Notes under the pieces: generated by a model | The model's input: only the letters and a program-made list of their open reading frames with translations | Databases searched by the model: none | Told to the model about the DNA's origin: nothing | Origin: JBKECY01 sp047975025 | GTDB lineage: Bacteria > Bacillota > Clostridia > Lachnospirales > Lachnospiraceae | Direction: 5' to 3' | DNA: 64,000 nt | Assembly (NCBI GenBank): GCA_047975025.1 | Contig: JBKECY010000024.1 | Coordinates: forward strand, 11,215 to 75,214 | In this document: positions 1 through 9,297 of the stretch, in pieces | Layout: the number at the start of each line of letters is the position of its first letter | How positions within the stretch are numbered: position 1 is the first letter of the stretch | Translations under genes and position numbers: made by a program

Positions 1-459
1 TTATTGCTGCAGCAGCAGCCGGTGGCACGTGATCTGCGTCAGATTTCGGCAGCGCTTAAGATGATTACGGATATGGAGCGCCTGGGAGATCAGGCAGCAG
101 ATATTGCAGAAATCATTACAACAACAGATCTGGCAGCACCGTCTAGTTCTATACCACTTGGAAGAATGGCAGAAGCTACGATTAAAATGGTAACAGAAAG
201 CATTGATGCTTTTGTAAAAAACGATCTGGATATCGCAAGAAATGTCATTGAATATGATGACGTTGTGGACGACTTTTTTGTTGAGATCAGAGAGAAGCTT
301 GTAGAAACTGTAGCAAATGACCCTAAGGCAAGTGATTACCTGATGGATCTGCTGATGATAGCGAAATATTATGAACGTATCGGAGATCACGCTACGAACA
401 TTGCAGAATGGGTAGTCTTCTCCATCTTAGGAACGCACAAGGGAGAAGAGGTTGACTGA
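1..459 (+). CDS. phoU: PhoU-type phosphate regulator, C-terminal part (5' end outside window)
   Basis: This is the C-terminal part of a PhoU protein, the peripheral helical-bundle regulator that links the Pst phosphate importer to the PhoR sensor kinase. The visible 150 or so residues contain the family pattern RDLRQI followed by ITDMERLGDQAADIAE, and the second-repeat equivalent YYERIGDHATNIAEW near the C-terminus. These E-R-x-x-D-x-A metal-binding helices are diagnostic. Reading runs open from base 1, so the start and most of the first repeat lie upstream. The stop at 457-459 overlaps the next start codon by one base (TGATG), so phoU is translationally coupled to the response regulator. Confidence 0.93.
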   Translation, partial: LLLQQQPVARDLRQISAALKMITDMERLGDQAADIAEIITTTDLAAPSSSIPLGRMAEATIKMVTESIDAFVKNDLDIARNVIEYDDVVDDFFVEIREKLVETVANDPKASDYLMDLLMIAKYYERIGDHATNIAEWVVFSILGTHKGEEVD

Positions 460-1130
460 TGATATATTGTGTAGAAGATGAACGCAATATCAGAGAATTA
501 ATCGTATACACACTTGAGAACAGCGGTTTTCTGGCGGAAGGATTTTCGAACAGCAAGGATTTCTTCGAGCGGCTGGCTTTGCAGCAGCCGGAATTAATCC
601 TGCTGGATATTATGCTGCCGGGAGAAGACGGGCTTGAAATACTCAAAAAGCTGAAATCGTCTTCACAGACTAAGAATATACCGGTGATCATGGTTTCTGC
701 CAAGGGCGCCGAATACGATAAAGTAATTGGTCTTAACGCAGGGGCGGATGATTATATCGCCAAACCATTTGGCATGATGGAACTTCTGGCACGTGTACAG
801 GCGTTGCTTCGCAGATTGAAAAAGGACGAAAGTCCGCTGACCCTGGAGGCAGGCGGTCTGCAAATGCAGGTTGACAAGCATACGGTCAAGGCAGGCTCAC
901 AGGAGGTGGTCCTGACCTTAAAAGAATTTGAACTGCTTAAATATTTGATGCAGAACCAGGGAATTGTCCTGACGCGTGACAAGCTCTTAGAACACATCTG
1001 GGGCTATGATTTTGATGGGGAGACCCGTACAGTAGATGTGCACATACGTACACTGCGTCAAAAATTAGACAGCCATGGCTCCCTGATTGAAACTGTCAGG
1101 GGAGTCGGTTATCGAATCGGAGGGGAATAA
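459..1130 (+). CDS. PhoB/PhoP-family response regulator
   Basis: OmpR/PhoB-class two-component response regulator of 223 residues. The receiver domain has the acidic pair E6/D7, the phospho-acceptor D50 in LLDIMLPGEDG and the conserved K102 in AKPF. The C-terminal winged helix carries LTLKEFELLKYL and ends in TVDVHIRTLRQKLD and VRGVGYRIG, the standard OmpR-type DNA-binding signature. It lies between phoU and a PhoR-like kinase with one-base overlaps on both sides, so it most likely controls the phosphate-starvation response. I assign the phosphate role from context; the domains alone only show an OmpR-family regulator. Confidence 0.92.
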   Translation: MIYCVEDERNIRELIVYTLENSGFLAEGFSNSKDFFERLALQQPELILLDIMLPGEDGLEILKKLKSSSQTKNIPVIMVSAKGAEYDKVIGLNAGADDYIAKPFGMMELLARVQALLRRLKKDESPLTLEAGGLQMQVDKHTVKAGSQEVVLTLKEFELLKYLMQNQGIVLTRDKLLEHIWGYDFDGETRTVDVHIRTLRQKLDSHGSLIETVRGVGYRIGGE

Positions 1131-2791
1131 TGCGTAAAAAACAGGTAATTTATGCGATGCTGTTGTCGATACTTGCCCTGCTCCTGAGTTTCCTGACGGT
1201 GACATTCTTTTCGGCCTACCAAAGTGGTTCACAGGCCAAACGTACTGCCGCTGCGATTGCCGATTATCTGGTCAATGTAAAAGACGAGACAAAGATGGAG
1301 CATGATGCGGAAGTCTTTGCTGGCATGTCAAATCTGGAAATTACGATATTGGACGAAAATACAGATGTGCTGTATGCGTCGCAGGACAGCACACAAAGTG
1401 CGGCTCAGATAGCTGACAGACAGGAAACCAAGCAGGCGAAACAGATGGGACGAGGCGAACGTCTGCGCCAGCTTAGTGTGAGCGAGGCACAGGCGAACGT
1501 TGCCAGAAGTCTGGGGGACGACAGGATCGTCCATGTGGCGATTACCTATAAGAGTGTTTTTATGACGGCACTCGCGGCAATAGTGCCAAGTGTCCTGATT
1601 TTTGGGATTCTGATGCTATGTACGTTCTTCTGGAGCCGCAGGATGACGCTTCGCCTGGTGGAGCCTTTGAATACACTTGATCTGGACGACCCGATGCACG
1701 AGGATTTATATCCGGAAATTTCATTGCTGATTCACAGAATGGAACTTCGCAATCAGCAGATCAATGAGAAGATGCAGGAACTGTCGGAGGCCAAAGAAGA
1801 TTATTACGAGATTACTGAGAATATGCAGGATGGTCTGATTGTGACAAACCAGTCTGTCATTCTGTCAATCAATCACTCAGCGCTTGAACTCTTTAATATC
1901 AAAAGAGAAGACTGCATCAATAAGAACATTCTGACCCTAAGCCGTAAGGAAAATCTTAAAAAATGTCTGGATAAAGCACTTAAGGGTAAGTCCAATACCA
2001 AGACAATTGAGATCAGCGGGCGTAATTACCAGCTGCTTGCGAATCCGGTGTGGAAGGCCCAGGAAGTACAGGGGGCAGTCATCTACATTCTGGATGTGAC
2101 TGAAAAGGAAAAGAATGAACAGCTGCGTCATGAATTTTCGGCCAATGTATCGCACGAGCTCAAGACTCCGCTTATGTCAATCAGCGGCTATGCTGAACTG
2201 ATTAAAAATGGGATGGTGCAGCAGCGTGATATTAGAGATTTTGCCGAACGTATTTATACAGAGGCAAATCGACTGACCTCAATGGTCAACGATATCATAA
2301 AAATTTCGCAGATGGACGAGGGTGAAGACTTTTATTTTGAATCACTGGAACTGCATTCCATTGCTGAAAATGTATTGATGCATCTTCAGGAAAAGGCACA
2401 GGAGCGTAATATTACGATGCATGTTTCAGGCGAGCCGGCCTATGTTTTTGGAAATGAGCAGCTTATTACTGAAATGATTTTCAACCTTTGTGACAACGCC
2501 ATAAAATATAACCGCGATGGTGGTATTGTTGAAATTGAAGTGGCGAAAAAAGAGAACAGTACCGTACTTATTATTAAGGATTCAGGTATTGGAATCCCCA
2601 TAGAGGAACAGGAGCGGGTATTTGAACGTTTTTACAGAGTGGAAAAGAGCCGTTCCAAGGAAATTGAAGGTACAGGTCTGGGTCTGTCTATTGTCAAACA
2701 TGGTGCCCTGGTGCATCGTGCAGAAATCCAGCTGACCAGTATTATGGGAGTAGGAACTGCAATAGAGGTTACATTTCCGACAGAAGAATAG
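1130..2791 (+). CDS. PhoR-like sensor histidine kinase
   Basis: Membrane sensor histidine kinase of 553 residues, partner of the upstream regulator (TAATG overlap). The N-terminus has a transmembrane segment at about residues 7-30, an extracytoplasmic stretch, and a second transmembrane segment at about 144-168. A PAS-like region follows at about 220-330 (YYEITENMQDGLIV onward). The dimerisation helix has FSANVSHELKTP with the phospho-accepting H342. The ATPase domain shows NLCDNAIKYN (N box), DSGIGIP (G1) and GTGLGLSIVKHGA (G2). The architecture matches PhoR kinases of Firmicutes. It is the last gene of the operon and is followed by a hairpin terminator. Confidence 0.92.
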   Translation: MRKKQVIYAMLLSILALLLSFLTVTFFSAYQSGSQAKRTAAAIADYLVNVKDETKMEHDAEVFAGMSNLEITILDENTDVLYASQDSTQSAAQIADRQETKQAKQMGRGERLRQLSVSEAQANVARSLGDDRIVHVAITYKSVFMTALAAIVPSVLIFGILMLCTFFWSRRMTLRLVEPLNTLDLDDPMHEDLYPEISLLIHRMELRNQQINEKMQELSEAKEDYYEITENMQDGLIVTNQSVILSINHSALELFNIKREDCINKNILTLSRKENLKKCLDKALKGKSNTKTIEISGRNYQLLANPVWKAQEVQGAVIYILDVTEKEKNEQLRHEFSANVSHELKTPLMSISGYAELIKNGMVQQRDIRDFAERIYTEANRLTSMVNDIIKISQMDEGEDFYFESLELHSIAENVLMHLQEKAQERNITMHVSGEPAYVFGNEQLITEMIFNLCDNAIKYNRDGGIVEIEVAKKENSTVLIIKDSGIGIPIEEQERVFERFYRVEKSRSKEIEGTGLGLSIVKHGALVHRAEIQLTSIMGVGTAIEVTFPTEE

Positions 2792-2797
2792 TCTTTA

Positions 2798-2842
2798 AAC
2801 GGGGAGAAATCACGCCTGGCGGGAATTCTCTCCGTTCTTTAT
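2798..2842 (+). terminator. Rho-independent terminator after the PhoR-like gene
   Basis: An imperfect inverted repeat (AACGGGGAGAA paired with TTCTCTCCGTT, one G-U pair) lies just after the stop codon and is followed by TCTTT. It probably ends the phosphate-signalling operon. Confidence 0.6.
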
Positions 2843-2867
2843 GCGCCGTCTTTCTTGTGCTATTTCC

Positions 2868-2896
2868 TTGAAAAACGGCGTATTGTTTGCTATGAT
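2868..2896 (+). promoter_or_regulatory. Predicted sigma-A promoter for malQ
   Basis: TTGAAA at 2868-2873 and TATGAT at 2891-2896 are separated by 17 bases, and TG precedes the -10 by one base. It sits about 75 bases upstream of the malQ start. Confidence 0.6.
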
Positions 2897-2972
2897 ACAA
2901 GGCAGAGCATGTCAAACAAAGATATATGGGTCGATGTTTGATTCATAACGATAGTAGAAAGCGCAGGTTTTT

Positions 2973-4454
2973 ATGAGATCAGGTGGTATTTTATTGCCAA
3001 TTTTTAGTTTACCCTCCCCCTATGGCATTGGCTGCTTTTCAGCAGAGGCCTATGAGTTTGTGGATCAGTTAGTGAAGGCCGGACAGCGGTATTGGCAGAT
3101 TTTGCCGCTGACACCGACAGGCTATGGAAATTCTCCGTACCAGTCTTTTTCTTCGTTCGCAGGAAACCCTTTTTTTATTGATCTTGTGACACTGACACAG
3201 GAAGGCTTGCTGACAGAGGAAGAATGCGAAGCATTGGATTGGGGAAAGTCCCCGGACTTGGTTGACTATGAAAAAATCCTGGCGGGCAAGGAGCAGCTGC
3301 TGCACACCGCTTTCGAGCGCTTTGAGCCCGAACATAATGAGGCGTTCTGGAATTTTCTGCGTGAAAACGGATTTTGGCTGGAGGATTATGCTCTATATAT
3401 GGCAATTAAGCATCGTCAAAAGGAGCGGCAATGGAGTGAATGGGATGAGCCGCTGCGTACCCGACAGCCGAACGCATTGCAGCAGGCACGTCTGGAATCC
3501 GAAGCAGAGATGCGGTATCACAGATTTGTGCAGTACCAGTTCTATAAGCAGTGGTTTGCACTCAAACAATATGCAAATGACAGAGGTATCTCTATTATTG
3601 GGGATATTCCCATTTATGTAGCAAGTGACAGCTCGGATACATGGGCGAATCCGCTGCTGTTTCAGTTTGATGAAAATAGCGTACCTATCGCTGTTGCCGG
3701 TTGTCCGCCCGATGGGTATTCGCCGACAGGACAGCTTTGGGGCAATCCTTTGTACAGTTGGGAATATCACCGTACCACAGAATATAGTTGGTGGCTGCAG
3801 CGAATTTCCTATTCCATGCGGATTTATGATCTGGTGCGTATCGATCATTTCCGCGGATTTGATGAATATTATTCCATTCCCTATGGACACGTGACTGCTG
3901 AACATGGGCATTGGGAAAAGGGGCCGGGATTTGAGTTGTTCCGCACACTAAAAGAGCATCTGGGGGATTTGCATATTATTGTGGAAGACTTGGGATTTTT
4001 AACAGAAAGTGTCATACAGCTTGTGCAGGAAACCGGGTATCCGGGGATGAAAGTGCTTCAGTTTGCATTCTATGATACGACAAAAAACATGTATCTGCCG
4101 CATATGTTTCAGCAAAACTGTGTGGTCTATACAGGAACACATGACAACACAACAACATTAGACTGGTATGAAAGTCTTGAGGGGTATTCCCGCTGGTTTG
4201 TGGATTCTTATGTGCAGGGAGCTAAAAAGAGTTCCGAGGAAGTAGTATGGGAAATGATTCGGGCTGCCGTAGGCAGTGTGGCGGATCTCGCGGTCATTCC
4301 GATACAGGATTATCTTACGCTGGGGGTAGAAGCGCGTATTAATACACCCTCAACTTTATTTAACAACTGGGAATGGAGACTGCAGAAAGGGCAGATTACA
4401 GATGACCTGTTAGAGAAAATACAGCAATTAGCCAATCTCTATGGTCGGGTATAA
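2973..4454 (+). CDS. malQ: 4-alpha-glucanotransferase (amylomaltase)
   Basis: Glycoside hydrolase family 77 enzyme of 493 residues that transfers alpha-1,4-glucan segments between maltooligosaccharides, used in glycogen and maltodextrin metabolism in the cytosol. The family landmarks are present: GGILLPIFSLPSPYGIG at the N-terminus, GDIPIYVASDSSDTWANP, LVRIDHFRGFDEYY holding the nucleophile aspartate, IVEDLGFLT holding the acid/base glutamate, and YTGTHDNTTTLDWY holding the third catalytic acid. Length is normal for bacterial MalQ. It has its own promoter and no glycogen or maltose genes adjacent, so it appears to be a stand-alone housekeeping copy. The ABC exporter genes start 17 bases downstream. 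Confidence 0.95.
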   Translation: MRSGGILLPIFSLPSPYGIGCFSAEAYEFVDQLVKAGQRYWQILPLTPTGYGNSPYQSFSSFAGNPFFIDLVTLTQEGLLTEEECEALDWGKSPDLVDYEKILAGKEQLLHTAFERFEPEHNEAFWNFLRENGFWLEDYALYMAIKHRQKERQWSEWDEPLRTRQPNALQQARLESEAEMRYHRFVQYQFYKQWFALKQYANDRGISIIGDIPIYVASDSSDTWANPLLFQFDENSVPIAVAGCPPDGYSPTGQLWGNPLYSWEYHRTTEYSWWLQRISYSMRIYDLVRIDHFRGFDEYYSIPYGHVTAEHGHWEKGPGFELFRTLKEHLGDLHIIVEDLGFLTESVIQLVQETGYPGMKVLQFAFYDTTKNMYLPHMFQQNCVVYTGTHDNTTTLDWYESLEGYSRWFVDSYVQGAKKSSEEVVWEMIRAAVGSVADLAVIPIQDYLTLGVEARINTPSTLFNNWEWRLQKGQITDDLLEKIQQLANLYGRV

Positions 4455-4471
4455 CACAGGTATAAACACAC

Positions 4472-6214
4472 ATGATTAAACTGATTAGATTTTTAAAAGG
4501 ATTTGAACGTCAGACGATACTGGCACCGCTATTCAAAATGCTGGAGGCCAGCTTCGAGCTGATCATACCGCTGGTTATGGCCGCGATTATAGATGTTGGA
4601 ATCCAAAAGGCCGATACTGCTTACATATGGAAAATGTGCGCTATTATGATACTCTTGGGACTGATTGGTTTTATCTGTTCTGTTACAGCGCAGTACTATG
4701 CGGCCAAGGCCACGATGGGATTCGGAACACAGCTTAGAGCCACTATGTTTGACCATATTCAGAGATTTTCGTACACGCAGATTGACAAGCGGGGCACCTC
4801 GAATATGATTACTTGTATTACAAGTGATATCAATCAGGCACAGACGGCAGTTAATCTGGTCTTGCGTCTTTTTTTAAGAGCACCGTTCATCGTGGTAGGA
4901 GCAACGATACTTTCAGCTTATTTGAGCCTTCGTATGACACTTTTGTTCTTGCTGGCGATTGTTGGAATTACACTTGTCATTTATTTTACAATGAAATTCA
5001 CTGTACCATATTATAAAAAAGTACAAAATACGCTGGAGGAACTCTCAGAATCCATTCGTGAAAATCATGTGGGCGTACGGGTAGTACGTGCCTTTATAAG
5101 ACAAAAGGATGAAAAAAAGAAGTTTAATGAATCCAATGAGAAACTTACAAAGTTTCAGATTCTGGCAGGGTATATTGCCGCACTTGTGAATCCGTTGACC
5201 TATGTTATCATGAATGCCGGGATTTTGGGCATTCTCTGGCTGGGCGGACAAGAAGTGTTCGAGGGCAGTCTCCTGCAAGGTGAGGTCGTGGCTCTGATCA
5301 GCTATATGACACAGATTCTGCTGGCCTTGCTGGTTATGACGAACATGATCATTGCAATGACGAAAGCCTCAGCATCGGCAATCCGTATCAATGATTTGCT
5401 GGCAGTGCCGATTAAGCAGGAGAGCCGGGGGACAGAAGAAGCCTTAGAGAACGCAGTACAGGAGCAAAAGAGTATTGAATTCAGGCATGTAACATTTACT
5501 TATGAGGGCGCCGCAGCCCCCTCACTGACGGATATCAATCTCACATTCAATGAAGGAGAGACGGTAGGACTGATCGGCGGTACGGGCGCAGGTAAATCCA
5601 CCTTGCTTCAATTGATTCCCGGATTCTATGCACCGGAACGCGGCGAGGTGCTTGTTGAGGGAATACCGGTCAAAGACTATGATGAACAAACCTTAAAACA
5701 GAAAATTGGTTTTACACTGCAGCATGCAGTCTTATTTAGCGGTACGTTAGAGGATAATTTAAAAATGGGGCGTCCGCAGGCAACAGAGGAAGAGATGATA
5801 GAGGCACTGGAACGAGCCCAGGCGGCTGAGTTCGTGATGAACAGCCAGGGGAAACTGCAGATGCAGATTGCACAGGGCGGACAGAATCTCTCCGGAGGGC
5901 AAAAGCAGCGCCTTACAATAGCGCGTGCGCTGATTCGAAAACCGGATATCCTGATTCTGGATGACAGCAGTTCGGCGTTGGATTATCTGACGGAATCCAG
6001 ATTACGGCATTCTATCGCAGCCATGCGGAATGATATGATCACCATCATAGCCTCCCAGCGTGTTGCTTCGATACGGCATGCGGATAAGATTATTGTGCTG
6101 GAGGATGGCTGTATAGAAGGGATCGGAACACACGAGGAGCTGCTTGCGGGCAGTACCGTATATCGTGAAATCTGCCACTCACAGGAAGTTGACACGAAAG
6201 CAGGGGGGCGGTGA
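4472..6214 (+). CDS. ABC exporter half-transporter, degenerate-site subunit (BmrC/TM287-like)
   Basis: Fused transmembrane plus ATPase half-transporter of 580 residues. The N-terminal 310 residues contain about six membrane helices. The ATPase part has Walker A GGTGAGKS near residue 369, the signature LSGGQKQR near 472 and Walker B ILILDDSSSALDY near 495. The residue after the Walker B aspartate is Asp rather than the catalytic Glu, which marks one non-hydrolytic site as in heterodimeric exporters of the BmrCD/TM287-288 type. The partner gene starts four bases after the stop, so the two form one transporter. Substrate is unknown; such pairs often export drugs, lipids or peptides. Confidence 0.9.
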   Translation: MIKLIRFLKGFERQTILAPLFKMLEASFELIIPLVMAAIIDVGIQKADTAYIWKMCAIMILLGLIGFICSVTAQYYAAKATMGFGTQLRATMFDHIQRFSYTQIDKRGTSNMITCITSDINQAQTAVNLVLRLFLRAPFIVVGATILSAYLSLRMTLLFLLAIVGITLVIYFTMKFTVPYYKKVQNTLEELSESIRENHVGVRVVRAFIRQKDEKKKFNESNEKLTKFQILAGYIAALVNPLTYVIMNAGILGILWLGGQEVFEGSLLQGEVVALISYMTQILLALLVMTNMIIAMTKASASAIRINDLLAVPIKQESRGTEEALENAVQEQKSIEFRHVTFTYEGAAAPSLTDINLTFNEGETVGLIGGTGAGKSTLLQLIPGFYAPERGEVLVEGIPVKDYDEQTLKQKIGFTLQHAVLFSGTLEDNLKMGRPQATEEEMIEALERAQAAEFVMNSQGKLQMQIAQGGQNLSGGQKQRLTIARALIRKPDILILDDSSSALDYLTESRLRHSIAAMRNDMITIIASQRVASIRHADKIIVLEDGCIEGIGTHEELLAGSTVYREICHSQEVDTKAGGR

Positions 6215-6218
6215 GATT

Positions 6219-7958
6219 ATGTCAGAAAAATCAACCATGTTACAGATTTTGAAACAACTTAAGCCCTATCGATTGCAGGTTGCGGCAATTTTGCTGACCT
6301 CTATTATCAATGTGGTCTTTACGCTGTATGCACCGATCTTAATTGGTGAAGGCGTGGATACCATGCTGGGGGAGGGTCTCTGGTTCTCGGATACCCTGCT
6401 TCTTATTGTAGTTAAACTTGCTGTCGTAATTGCAGCCGCTTCGATTGCACAGTGGCTGATGAATATTATTACGAATCACATTGCGTTTAATATGGTACAG
6501 ACTTTGCGGGAGCAGACCTTTGCACATATGCACCGGCTGCCGGTGCGCTATATGGATGAAAAGAAACCTGGGGATTTGATCAGCCGGATCCTGGTAGATG
6601 TGGGACTGCTTTCAGATGGATTGCTGCTGGGATTTACACAGTTGTTTACCGGTGTGATTACCATACTTGGAACCATCTTCTTTATGTTCTCCATTGACAG
6701 CAGGATATCCATCATGGTGATTGTCATTACACCGTTGTCGCTGTTTGTTGCGCGCTTTATTGCCAGACGGACATTTCACTTGTTTCAGGAACAATCTGAG
6801 CAAAGGGCACGTATGACAGAGCTTGTAGAGGAGCTTGTGGGAAATGAAAAAGTCATACAGGCCTTCTCCTATGAGCAGACGGCCGGGAAGCGTTTCGCTA
6901 CAGTCAATGCACAACTGCAGGAGAGCGGTGTCAAGTCACTCTTTTATTCAGCACTGACCAATCCGTCAACGCGATTTGTCAATGCAATAGTGTATGCCAG
7001 TGTGGCAGTGCTGGGAGCGTTTACGGTTGTAAGCGGCAGTCTGAGCGTAGGGCAGTTGAGCAGTTTTCTAAACTATGCGAATCAGTATACGAAGCCATTC
7101 AATGAAATCTCCTCGGTTATTACTGAATTCACTAATGCGCTTTCAAGTGCCAAACGAATTTTTGAATTTCTTGCGATTCCGGCAGAGCAGCCCGACGCCC
7201 CCACAGCCACAGAGTATCTGGCAGGCAAGGGAGAGATTGTGGTCTCACAGGCAGATTTCTCCTATGAGCCGGAGCATCCGATTCTTCGAAATATCAGTTT
7301 CACGGCAAATCCCGGCCAGCATGTGGCGCTGGTAGGTCCTTCCGGCTGCGGCAAGACAACCATGATTAATATGCTGATGCGTTTTTACGATGTAGACAAG
7401 GGCAGTATTGCGCTGGATGGGATTTCGACAGACGCCATTACCAGAGACTCACTGCGCAAGAATATGGGAATGGTATTGCAGGAGACCTGGCTTCGTACGG
7501 GAACGATTCGGGAGAATATTGCGTATGGCAGACCCGAGGCACCTCTTGAAGAAGTCATAGCGGCTGCCCAAAAGGCAAATGCACATGGATTTATCCGCCG
7601 TCTGCCGCAGGGATATGACACGATGATTCTGCATGGCGGAGAAAATGTATCCCGGGGCCAGCAGCAGCTTTTGTGTATTGCGCGTCTTATGCTGCTGCAG
7701 CCGCAGATTCTGCTGCTGGATGAGGCAACCTCCTCGATTGATACCAGAACGGAGCGGAAAGTATCAGAAGCTTTTGATGAACTCATGGAGGGGCGTACCA
7801 GTATTGTGGTAGCCCACAGACTGTCTACGATTCAGGGCGCAGATGTGATTTTGGTGATGAATCAGGGGGAAATTATTGAGCGTGGCCGACATGAAGAACT
7901 GATGCGGGCCGGAGGATTTTATAAGCAGCTATATGAAAGCCAGTTCGAGCCGGCCTGA
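6219..7958 (+). CDS. ABC exporter half-transporter, second subunit (BmrD/TM288-like)
   Basis: Second half of the heterodimeric exporter, 579 residues from the ATG at 6219. The reading frame is open to 6144, but the longer form would overlap the upstream gene by about 70 bases, and a G-rich ribosome site (AGGGGGGCGG) precedes 6219. The ATPase domain has Walker A GPSGCGKT near residue 373, a normal Walker B with catalytic Glu (ILLLDEATSSID) and the switch histidine region VVAHRLSTI. Its signature motif is VSRGQ instead of LSGGQ. A degenerate signature here plus Asp in the partner's Walker B is exactly what is expected when both defects fall in the same composite ATP site. Confidence 0.9.
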   Translation: MSEKSTMLQILKQLKPYRLQVAAILLTSIINVVFTLYAPILIGEGVDTMLGEGLWFSDTLLLIVVKLAVVIAAASIAQWLMNIITNHIAFNMVQTLREQTFAHMHRLPVRYMDEKKPGDLISRILVDVGLLSDGLLLGFTQLFTGVITILGTIFFMFSIDSRISIMVIVITPLSLFVARFIARRTFHLFQEQSEQRARMTELVEELVGNEKVIQAFSYEQTAGKRFATVNAQLQESGVKSLFYSALTNPSTRFVNAIVYASVAVLGAFTVVSGSLSVGQLSSFLNYANQYTKPFNEISSVITEFTNALSSAKRIFEFLAIPAEQPDAPTATEYLAGKGEIVVSQADFSYEPEHPILRNISFTANPGQHVALVGPSGCGKTTMINMLMRFYDVDKGSIALDGISTDAITRDSLRKNMGMVLQETWLRTGTIRENIAYGRPEAPLEEVIAAAQKANAHGFIRRLPQGYDTMILHGGENVSRGQQQLLCIARLMLLQPQILLLDEATSSIDTRTERKVSEAFDELMEGRTSIVVAHRLSTIQGADVILVMNQGEIIERGRHEELMRAGGFYKQLYESQFEPA

Positions 7959-8001
7959 TTCCTAAAAGCAGCCGGGATGTTAAAAATCATATAAAGATGC
8001 G

Positions 8002-8030
8002 TTGTCCTCAGAGAAAATGTATGGTATAAT
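8002..8030 (+). promoter_or_regulatory. Predicted promoter for the 8116 gene
   Basis: TTGTCC at 8002-8007 and TATAAT at 8025-8030 are spaced by 17 bases, with TG one base before the -10 (extended -10). It lies inside the longest open frame, which argues that the gene starts at 8116 and not at 8002. Confidence 0.65.
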
Positions 8031-8115
8031 CGACGATAATATCCGATTTTGCAAAGAAGATACGACAAATCTGTCACAACAGACAGAAATCAGTAACTAT
8101 AAGGAGACCAATACC

Positions 8116-8646
8116 ATGTGGGGAAAAAAGAAATCTACCAGTGAAGAACAGACAACAGAGGAAATAAAAGAAGCGCAGACCGATGAGCAAAATGGGGAAG
8201 AAGAAGCGCCAAAGGCTGCAAGAACCCCGAAATTCACACATACAATTCGTGTGATTGCAGGAGCCTATCTGATTTATATGGGCTATGGCCTTTTCAAAGA
8301 CCGTTTTGCGAACGGCAATACGGAAATCAACATCTGGTTATTGCTTGCGGCAGGACTGTTCATTGTATTTGGTGCTTTTTTCCTGTTCACATCAGGGAAG
8401 GAACTGCTGAATATTTCTAAGGAAGAAAAAGCTGCTGCCAAGGAAATCAAGGAGCAGGCGGAAAAAGAAGCCAACCAGGGGCGTATGTCGATTAAAGAAC
8501 GTGCACGACTCGCACAGATGGAAGCGGCCGGAGAAGAAAGCGGTGAGGAGCCGGAAACCGTAGCAGCCGTAGAGGCAGAAGTAACAGAAGAAGTGGCTGC
8601 AGACCCGGAAACGCAAAAGGAAGCAGACGACAAGACAACGTTATAA
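8116..8646 (+). CDS. Small membrane protein with charged tails, function unknown
   Basis: I do not recognise this 176-residue protein. The start at 8116 is chosen because AAGGAG at 8101-8106 is well placed and a strong promoter covers the upstream part of the frame. Residues 1-40 are highly charged, two hydrophobic segments follow (about residues 46-62 and 73-93, the second containing LLLAAGLFIVFGAFF), and the last 75 residues are rich in Glu and Ala with a predicted helical, possibly coiled-coil character. A small integral membrane protein with cytosolic tails is the safest description. It is a single-gene unit ending at a shared bidirectional terminator. Confidence 0.75.
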   Translation: MWGKKKSTSEEQTTEEIKEAQTDEQNGEEEAPKAARTPKFTHTIRVIAGAYLIYMGYGLFKDRFANGNTEINIWLLLAAGLFIVFGAFFLFTSGKELLNISKEEKAAAKEIKEQAEKEANQGRMSIKERARLAQMEAAGEESGEEPETVAAVEAEVTEEVAADPETQKEADDKTTL

Positions 8647-8649
8647 GTA

Positions 8650-8692
8650 TCTAAAAAGCGTAACCGTTATCTGCGGCTACGCTTTTTTTTCG
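8650..8692. terminator. Bidirectional terminator between convergent genes
   Basis: AAAAAGCGTA ... TACGCTTTTTTTT forms a stem with A-rich and T-rich flanks, so it can terminate both the + strand gene ending at 8646 and the VanZ-like gene, whose last codons it overlaps. Confidence 0.7.
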
Positions 8693-9185
8693 CTTGTTTG
8701 TGCTTCCCACCGGAAAAAACAGTAAGGATGCTATAACAGAAGATTCGCACCACTGTGATGCCTAAAAATATGCCGACACTGTCAATAAGGACATCTTTGA
8801 CGGCAGCTGTGCGTCCGGCTACAAAGGATTGATGAAACTCATCCAGTGCGGCAAAGGACACGCAGATGATGCCGGCTATAAAAAGCAGCGGCAGGCCGCG
8901 CAAGCCGTACACATAGAGCGGAAAGGATACACACAGTGCCAGAATAAAATATTCTGCCATATGGCCGGTCTTGCGTACATAGTAGTGAATTTTATCAGCA
9001 TAGGTACTTAATTGCTCTTCGTTAAACTCTTTTTTTAGAATCTGGCTTCCCAGTTCCACTGCTTTATAGCTTATGTTGTAACTCAGATTAGAGGAGACAT
9101 CTCCTTGCTGTCCCGATAAAGAAAAGATGAGATACATAACAAGCAGGGCAGGCAGAAAAGAAAGCGGCCGCAGTATATGTTTCAT
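8667..9185 (-). CDS. VanZ-like family membrane protein
   Basis: VanZ-like membrane protein of about 172 residues if started at the ATG at 9185. It has the family pattern LPALLVMYLIFSLSGQQG near the N-terminus, GHMAEYFILALC in the middle, and the C-terminal FAALDEFHQSFVAGRTAAVKDVLIDSVGIFLG, which is the conserved D-E-x-x-Q ... R ... D-x-x-x-D-x-x-G core. VanZ-like proteins are poorly understood; the founding member affects teicoplanin resistance. The frame stays open to an ATG at 9239, but that codon overlaps the -35 of the divergent thyA promoter and the family normally starts near MKHILRPL. A promoter predicted at 9193-9221 would place the transcript start almost at this ATG. Confidence 0.85.
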   Translation of the reverse strand: MKHILRPLSFLPALLVMYLIFSLSGQQGDVSSNLSYNISYKAVELGSQILKKEFNEEQLSTYADKIHYYVRKTGHMAEYFILALCVSFPLYVYGLRGLPLLFIAGIICVSFAALDEFHQSFVAGRTAAVKDVLIDSVGIFLGITVVRIFCYSILTVFSGGKHKQAKKKRSRR

Positions 9186-9192
9186 AGAGCCT

Positions 9193-9221
9193 ACTATAAC
9201 ACCTTTTCCTAAAATGGTCAA
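9193..9221 (-). promoter_or_regulatory. Predicted promoter for the VanZ-like gene
   Basis: On the - strand TTGACC (9216-9221) and TATAGT (9193-9198) are 17 bases apart with TG one base before the -10. Transcription would begin at about 9186, one base from the chosen ATG at 9185, so the message would be leaderless or nearly so. Confidence 0.45.
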
Positions 9222-9238
9222 AAGTAGGCCGCTAGACA

Positions 9239-9267
9239 TTGCACCCTTGGGAAGTCTGTATTATAAT
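9239..9267 (+). promoter_or_regulatory. Predicted promoter for thyA-dfrA
   Basis: TTGCAC at 9239-9244 and TATAAT at 9262-9267 are spaced by 17 bases, ending 30 bases before the thyA start codon. Confidence 0.65.
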
Positions 9268-9297
9268 AAATATAATTGAGCAGGAAGGAAGTGTAAA

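Noticed and set aside
8002..8115. Longer N-terminus for the gene at 8116
   Set aside because: The upstream frame overlaps a strong promoter, and AAGGAG stands correctly before 8116.
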